Positions 9,650-14,499 of a DNA stretch of 14,499 nt are shown piece after piece. The DNA comes from Phialocephala subalpina. Its lineage: Eukaryota; Ascomycota; Leotiomycetes; Helotiales; Mollisiaceae. The notes below the pieces were generated by a model. It worked only from the letters and a program-made list of their open reading frames with translations, made no database searches and was not told the origin of the DNA. How positions within the stretch are numbered: position 1 is the first letter of the stretch; each line of letters starts with the position of its first letter. The DNA is taken from positions 31,559-46,057 of the forward strand of contig FJOG01000103.1 in the NCBI GenBank assembly GCA_900073065.1. Reading direction: 5' to 3'. Made by a program: the position numbers and the translations under genes.

Positions 9650-10053
9650 AAATTACAGCGTAAATATTATGGGAGCGTGTGGGGCTGTTTCGCACTAACC
9701 AAAATCGTTATTCGATTTGATCCGAGGTACTAATCCGCGTGGCGATTTTATATGAATTTATACGTTATAATAATTATAATAAAGTTTTAAAATTCGAATA
9801 AAATTCTTTTATAAATTAAATATAAAAATAATAATAAAAATATAATTTTCTAATAATAAAAATTTAAAATATTCGAAAATAATTATAAAATATAATTTAT
9901 AAGAAAATATAAGAAATATTAAAATATATATAAATTTTAAATATTTAAATATAAAGTATTTATTATTTTTTCTAATATATAAAATTTTTTATTAAATAAA
10001 AATAAATATTATTAATTATTTTAATTATATTATTAATTATTATTTTAATTTTT
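9650..10053 (+). repeat. Degraded repeat, copy B, with a little-mutated left edge
   Basis: Direct-orientation partner of 4265-4775. From about 9650 to 9765 this copy still has many G and C bases; after that it becomes as AT-rich as its partner. Over 9721-9776, 14 of 16 differences from copy A are C-to-T or G-to-A with the C or G kept here. The mutational boundary therefore lies inside the repeat rather than at its end. Outer limits are approximate. Confidence 0.75.
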
Positions 10054-10235
10054 TTTATTTAATCGTAATTACTAGAATTTCTTTGAAATTCGAAGTATTT
10101 AAAGAAAAGTTTTATAATAAAAAAATATAATTCTAAATTTTGAAAATATTTAAAAGAGAAAATAATAAAATTCGGGAATTACTTTGATATAAAAAAAAGA
10201 ATATAAATATTATTATATTTTAACTTCGGGTTTGC
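9746..10235. repeat. AT-rich, RIP-like block (middle)
   Basis: About 490 bases of almost pure A/T between the two islands. Roughly the first 310 bases belong to repeat copy B; I could not match the rest (about 10054-10235) to anything in the window. No open frame. Confidence 0.8.
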
Positions 10236-10528
10236 GCTTATTAATATATATTAGCCTAGTTATAATATATTGTATAAATCCGGGCTCGCTATATTTTACT
10301 CAGCCACTATTCTTAGGCCTGGTCATGTGTGTGGTATATATTGTCACGCATGTGGCGTAGTAATGTTCGTCTCTAGGGTCGTGAGACGCACCCCGTTACG
10401 AGACAAACTATAGGTACTTTGAAATCAAGCAACTCTGACTCTGCGAATGTATCGAAATTTCTCGTAGTTTTGTACCGGTCTTGCGCTGCGACCAATCCTG
10501 AACACTCCTGATGCCGACTACTAGAAAA
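10236..10528. other. Gene-free start of island 2
   Basis: Normal composition returns through a mixed zone. I see no supportable gene. CGTCTC (10368-10373) and GAGACG (10383-10388) form a 6-bp stem with a 9-base loop, and another CGAGAC follows near 10399. No tRNA or element end is recognisable. Confidence 0.3.
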
Positions 10529-10730
10529 TTACATTCGCATCGTCACTGCCTCCCTGATTTGCGGCGAGCCTCCTTTCATGGCGGAATAGCACCCCTCCAC
10601 CACAGCCCACAGCACCACCATCAAGCTTGTACCACTGCCGGAACTTATAAATGACCCTTATCCGAGCTTTAGAAATCTACAGAACGCTGATAAGTCATTT
10701 GTCAGCTTTGTGGCGGCCGTGGGCGCTGAG

Positions 10731-10838
10731 TCATGCGATGTCGCCATATCGGTTGATACTGTCGAAGAAACTCGCGATTGAGTAGGGGGGAATAGCTAAA
10801 GCAGCGACTAGTAGTGTCAAATAAATGATCAACAGCAT
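10731..10838 (-). CDS. Candidate small secreted or membrane peptide (35 aa)
   Basis: The ATG at 10838-10836 (G at -3) is the first ATG on this strand after a TATA box at 11171, about 330 bases upstream. It opens a 35-residue frame whose start, MLLIIYLTLLVAALAIPP, looks like a signal peptide with an A-L-A site, or a single membrane helix. An alternative form is possible: GTATCA at 10759 as donor, a GCTGAC branch and CAG at 10688-10686 as acceptor would remove 74 bases and change the tail after residue 26 to TFCRFLKLG, also 35 residues. A second short frame further on (10621-10529) is hydrophobic too and could be part of a longer spliced gene. I do not recognise the product. A small secreted protein would fit the AT-rich setting, but this is inference. 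Confidence 0.35.
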   Translation of the reverse strand: MLLIIYLTLLVAALAIPPYSIASFFDSINRYGDIA

Positions 10839-11003
10839 GACAAAGACCGTGTTGCGGTCTAGCAGTGTTGTCCAGCAACAGAGGGGGAATTTAGTATATT
10901 ACAGTTGGAGGTAATACAATTTGAGAAGTTGGGAGTTGTATGTTCAAGTTTTTTTGTGTGGGAAATTCGGTTTGTTTTTCTCTAGCGGCGTAAGAAGGGT
11001 GGT

Positions 11004-11115
11004 CTAATGTAATTGAGGAGTTGTGAAGTCAGTGATTTCAGTTCTCAGATTGCAACGTACGTGTTTTTCAAGGAGGTGGGATCTGTATGGCTTTCCTAGT
11101 TGTTTAGTTGCTTAC
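11004..11115 (-). other. Candidate intron in the 5' leader of the small gene
   Basis: GTAAGC donor at 11115-11110, a CACTGAC branch-like site about 30 bases before the end, a pyrimidine-rich stretch and TTAG at 11007-11004. At 112 bases it has a normal length for a filamentous ascomycete. It contains and flanks no ATG, so splicing would not change the first start codon. Confidence 0.4.
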
Positions 11116-11161
11116 AGGTGTCGTTGTATTCGATTTTGGTGTAGTCCCCGCAAAGGTCGGG

Positions 11162-11171
11162 TTTTTATATA
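11162..11171 (-). promoter_or_regulatory. TATA box of the candidate small gene
   Basis: TATATAAAAA on the minus strand, followed by a CAAC- and A-rich leader typical of fungal 5' ends. No ATG occurs on this strand from here to 10838, which suits a translated-leader-free 5' UTR. Confidence 0.4.
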
Positions 11172-11473
11172 GAGTCTCAAGCAGCTCCTTTGTCAAAAAT
11201 GGATCAAGTGCTTGAAACGATGATAAAGGGACGGTCTTCTGTTAATGGTGTTTGTTGAACCATGATATGGTGGTTGAGGAAACCTGCCACCTTTCCTAGC
11301 GAGAGCCCCACTGTGGTAGCTGCTAACAAATATTAACTTCCATCAGTTTCCAATCAGGTAATTTGTCTAATTGGTCCTCGTAGTTATGCCTATGCTTGAC
11401 AATTCCAATTCTTTCATACATCCGTGTGTCTGATTCTGGCGTCTCTATTAGAATAAGAGACATGTATATCCGT

Positions 11474-11544
11474 CTGTTGATGTGGAAGAAACCATTGGTC
11501 AGCACTGGACCTTAAATGCAAAATAGTAAGAGCTTCCAACTCAC
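11474..11544 (-). other. Intron in HET gene, C-terminal
   Basis: GTGAGT donor at 11544-11539, GCTGAC branch-like site near 11505-11500 and CAACAG acceptor ending at 11474. The 71-base intron joins ...YYNRMI to RIYMSLIL through a split Ser codon and keeps the frame. Without splicing, a TGA made partly of the donor would end the protein. Confidence 0.85.
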
Positions 11545-13045
11545 GATATCATCCTATTGTAATACCCTGTGTTAACCAAAACAACCTCGATTGCTGAGCT
11601 GCCTATCGGTATCTTGTAATCCATCGACGACTGCGTAATGTCAAGGTCAGCCGAGAATTTCACGCTGCCACTATCGTCGCAAATCATGCTTGTAGCTAGC
11701 GCGTAGGCACGTATAGAGAGCACCATTGTCCTATTATCTTGCATGCCGGCCAAGTCTTCTATTGTCCTTCCACCAGGGAGGCTTATTATCTCCAGAGTAG
11801 GATTTAGTATGACATCCGACTCCAGCCTGATAGGGCCTTGACTCGCGAGTGGGGACCAAGAGGGGACCAGAAAGCCTTCCTCTGGCCGCAACCGCCGTTC
11901 TACGCCAGATTCAAGCCTCCAGGCTAGCGTGGTTGCCAGGACATCTTCCCAGACACCAGCAAAATACTTCCCTTTGAATACGGGAAGGAAAGACCGGGCC
12001 ACTCCAGCAAGGGCAGGAACTCGATCCTTCAAGACGGTGAATTGCAGAATCGAGTACCGTTCAAGGGCTTGTCGCCAAGATGCCATTGCCATTCTCATGT
12101 CTTCCTGATCTTCCTGTCTCCAGAGATGTTGGACATTAAAGTGAGGCTTTAACAGCCCTTGCTCGCGACTGCGGCGTCCCTGGAACCATGTTCCACAGCA
12201 TTGGCAGGTGTTCCCATGCGCACATTCGAGAACGATCTCATCCCGTGAAAAGTGTAGAACCCTCGGCGACAGGACGCGCTCCTGGAAAACCCAACCTCTG
12301 CTCAGGAGCGGAAATGTATCGACATCGCCGGGCCCGATTTCGTACGTTTTGGCCCAAGGCGATCCGGGCCCATAGCTGTGCCACCAATGCCGAGCTGGAA
12401 TCCTCGAGCACAGGGGGGAAGTTGCGTTGCCGTGAGGGTCCTTCATGAGAACGTAACTCTGCTGCCGTTGTGTGGCATGGGCGGTTCCGAACAGGCCACC
12501 CTGAGAGTGCGGCGACGCGGTCGCTGAGATTATGATGAAGGCGTTAGCATACACTTCTGACATATAGGCAGCTTCTTTCCTTCAATCATCGTCATCGTCC
12601 TGGATAATGCATAGGGAGTCCACCCAGAGATAATTGATTCCGAGGTCCAGGGCCACCACGATGGCGTCCTGGAAGGTGCAAGGGAGAAGCTCCCACGGAA
12701 TTTTGTTGCGGAATCGCTCCAGCGTGTTGTTTTGATGTTTTGTTCGCAGCGGAATATGACCCTGGCTACCGTCTCCCCAGCAATGGCTAAGACAAGCATA
12801 CCGGGCCCGCTCCAGTTCGGCTGGCACATGAAGGTGAACGCTCGGGCTATTCGGCGTCTTCTGGATCATCAGAACTCTCGTTGGGAGACGCGACTCGGTC
12901 GGTTGCGGACATTCGTCATGGCTCTTGACACACTCTTCAATGCGGTTATGAACCCAACTTTTCGTCGAGACGATCCATTAAGGCCCCATGACCAGGTTTC
13001 CGCAAGCAATACCGCTCCAAATATCAATGAAACCGAAACCGTATG

Positions 13046-13139
13046 CTAAAGTTCAATGCAAAATATTAGATTTCAGATTTCAGATTAGCCATATATACTA
13101 GAAAAACATCTACTGTATAAAAGAGACAATACCGTTGAC
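13046..13139 (-). other. Probable intron in HET gene, N-terminal
   Basis: The N-terminal frame ends at TAG 13112-13110 and the next stretch is full of stops. TTTAG at 13050-13046, preceded by TCTAAT about 20 bases before, is a good acceptor. The donor is unclear: GTCAAC at 13139 (94-base intron) or GTATTG at 13132 (87-base intron). The first leads into a frame open to about 12960; the second meets TAA at 12980-12978. The acceptor is more certain than the donor. Confidence 0.55.
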
Positions 13140-13475
13140 CTGAGCCTTATTGACATATTCAAGCGGCCAAAATAACTCCACTAATTTGCCTTCTTCGCTT
13201 CTTTGAGTAGTCAGTCTCAATTGGATAGGAGACTCGATGAATCTATCGTCGCGTTCCATCAATCGTATCCCTACCTCAGCGTCGCCCTCCGCCAACGACA
13301 CTATATGTGGCCGCAACAAAGCAGTCAGGACCTTGCAAGACATGCAGTCTCCAGTCCAGGACTTGCTTTGAATATCTGCAAAGGGGACTTTCTTGGTTGA
13401 AGAGGTTCCCCCGTAATATCTGTCCAATAGTATGTGGCAGTTATTACATGACGAGTATCCTCGCAGAGGACCATT

Positions 13476-13534
13476 CTGAAAATGAGATAATGTCAAAATA
13501 GAATACAACTTAATACAGTGAGGACGGCGGGTAT
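13476..13534 (-). other. 3' end of an intron whose upstream exon is missing
   Basis: On the minus strand, a TTGACAT branch-like site, a T-rich tract and TTTTCAG end at 13476, directly before the HET N-terminal coding exon. No ATG-bearing exon with a donor is visible between here and the AT block that starts near 13535. Confidence 0.55.
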
Positions 13535-14499
13535 ATTACGATGATTGGATAATTACTACAAGAGTTTATATAATAAGTAAACGTATAAACTAATTATATA
13601 ATATAATATATTATATTATAATAATTAAAATTTTAAAATATTAATAAAATAATTTTTTTTCATTTTGTTTATTCCTTTTTACGTAAGATAAATGTTTATT
13701 ATTTTATTAACTTTAATTATTTTTATTTTATTTAAATTTTTTATTATTATAAAATAATTTAATTAAAAATTTAAAATAAATTTTAAAATAAATTTCGATA
13801 ATTTTTAATTTATATAATAAAATTACTTGAAAAAAATCTTTAAAAAATCTTTAAAAAGAATTAAAATTAATAAAATAATCGCAAAAAAATCGATCGAATT
13901 ATTATAAATATTAAGAATTCTTTTTCCAAATATTTTTTCGTATAATATTAAATTATAATAAAGAATATAAATATTTAACTTTTTAAAAATCGATTTAATT
14001 TTATAATTTATTAAGAAAATATTATATTTTATTAAATTAAAATAATTTCTTTAATATAAATTTTACGAAATATAAAATTTATCGAAAAAAAATTTTAATA
14101 TTAATTTTTTTAATTTAAAGTTTTATTTTAAATTATTAAAAAGAAAATTATAAATTTTATATTAAAAAATAATATATTAAATCTTTTAAAAATTAAAAAA
14201 AATAAACTTTAAATTTAATAATTTAATAAAGAAATAATAATAATATTTTTATTTTAAATTTTAAAAATATTTTTTTATTTTAATTATAATATTACGAGAA
14301 TAAATTTCTTTTAAAAAATAATATTAGTTTTTAAATTAAATAAATTAAAAAATAAATTAATTATTTTAGTATTTTATTATATTAAAAATTAATAATAAAT
14401 TTTTTTTTATATTATTAATATTTTTTTTTAAAATATTTAATTATAATATTATAATTTTTTTTAAATTCGTTAATAAAATTTTTCGAATTTAAATAAAAA
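13535..14499. repeat. AT-rich, RIP-like block (right)
   Basis: Same character as the left block: nearly pure A/T, no open frame, remaining C and G mostly in TCGA- or ACGA-like contexts. It begins where the first exon of the HET gene should be. I could not align it convincingly to other parts of the window. It runs off the window end. Confidence 0.8.

Larger units (their letters stand above)
11323..13475 (-). pseudogene. HET-domain (heterokaryon incompatibility) gene, broken
   Basis: Family role: HET-domain proteins (PF06985) trigger incompatibility and cell death when unlike fungal strains fuse. Exon pieces read right to left. 13475 to about 13140 has CNNC (13448-13437) and CMSC (13346-13335), an N-terminal pattern common in this family. 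From about 13045 to 11545 come KSWVHNRIEECVKSHDEC, the HET motif YACLSHCWG (12800-12774), LWVDSLCIIQDD (12629-12594), MSEVYANAFIIISATAS, GGLFG and RGWVFQERVLSPRVLHFSRD (about 12299-12240). 11473 to 11323 ends with RIYMSLILIETPE and YERIGIV, a usual C-terminal block, and stops at TAG. Breaks: no ATG precedes the first CxxC, and the first exon begins at a splice acceptor with no exon behind it; the frame is interrupted near 12960; and TGA (12584-12582) stands directly after the Asp run where the family has Trp. Protein-like sequence continues in frame beyond the TGA. HET identity is near certain; loss of function is strongly suggested. Confidence 0.9.

Noticed and set aside
10361..10410. tRNA or LTR end near the CGTCTC/GAGACG hairpin
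   Set aside because: No box A/box B pattern or cloverleaf, and no matching end elsewhere in the window.
11323..11505. 60-residue minus-strand frame as a separate small gene
   Set aside because: Its apparent start is GTG, inside the branch region of a canonical intron; it is the last exon of the HET gene.
12188..13049. Plus-strand frames across the HET gene
   Set aside because: They are shadows; the minus strand carries the unmistakable HET motifs.

Overview
The window looks like nuclear DNA of a filamentous ascomycete (Pezizomycotina). Three things point there: a heterokaryon-incompatibility (HET) domain gene, short introns with fungal-type GT..CTGAC..AG signals, and a two-compartment base composition. 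Two gene-bearing islands of normal composition (about 4976-9745 and 10236-13534) sit between extremely A+T-rich blocks (1-4975, 9746-10235, 13535-14499). The blocks have almost no open frames and look like transposon or duplicated DNA destroyed by repeat-induced point mutation (RIP). The window itself supports this. A segment at the right edge of island 1 (9721-9776) aligns without gaps to one in the left AT block (4345-4400), and 14 of 16 differences are C-to-T or G-to-A in the AT-block copy.

Island 1 holds one intact gene on the plus strand (5680-7125). It encodes a membrane-anchored protein of an uncharacterised fungal family, interrupted by a 51-bp coding minisatellite. On the minus strand (9278-8592) lies a clear pseudogene: one reading frame of about 228 codons cut by two TAG stops, both explicable as CAG-to-TAG. 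Its conserved blocks recall a fungal family I associate, from memory only, with DUF7587. Between them, 7126-8591 holds only weak candidates.

Island 2 holds, on the minus strand, a broken HET-domain gene (13475-11323). It has a recognisable CxxC...CxxC N-terminal region, the HET motifs, a C-terminal region and at least two introns. However, it has no start codon, a reading-frame break near 12960 and an in-frame TGA where the family has a conserved Trp. Downstream of it, also on the minus strand, is a possible small gene: a TATA box, a 5' leader without ATG and with a well-formed intron, then a first ATG opening a short frame with a signal-peptide-like N-terminus.

Overall this is accessory DNA of the kind seen next to AT-rich isochores: incompatibility genes, orphan families, decayed genes, a minisatellite and possibly a small secreted peptide. 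No tRNA, rRNA, CRISPR array or complete transposon was seen.
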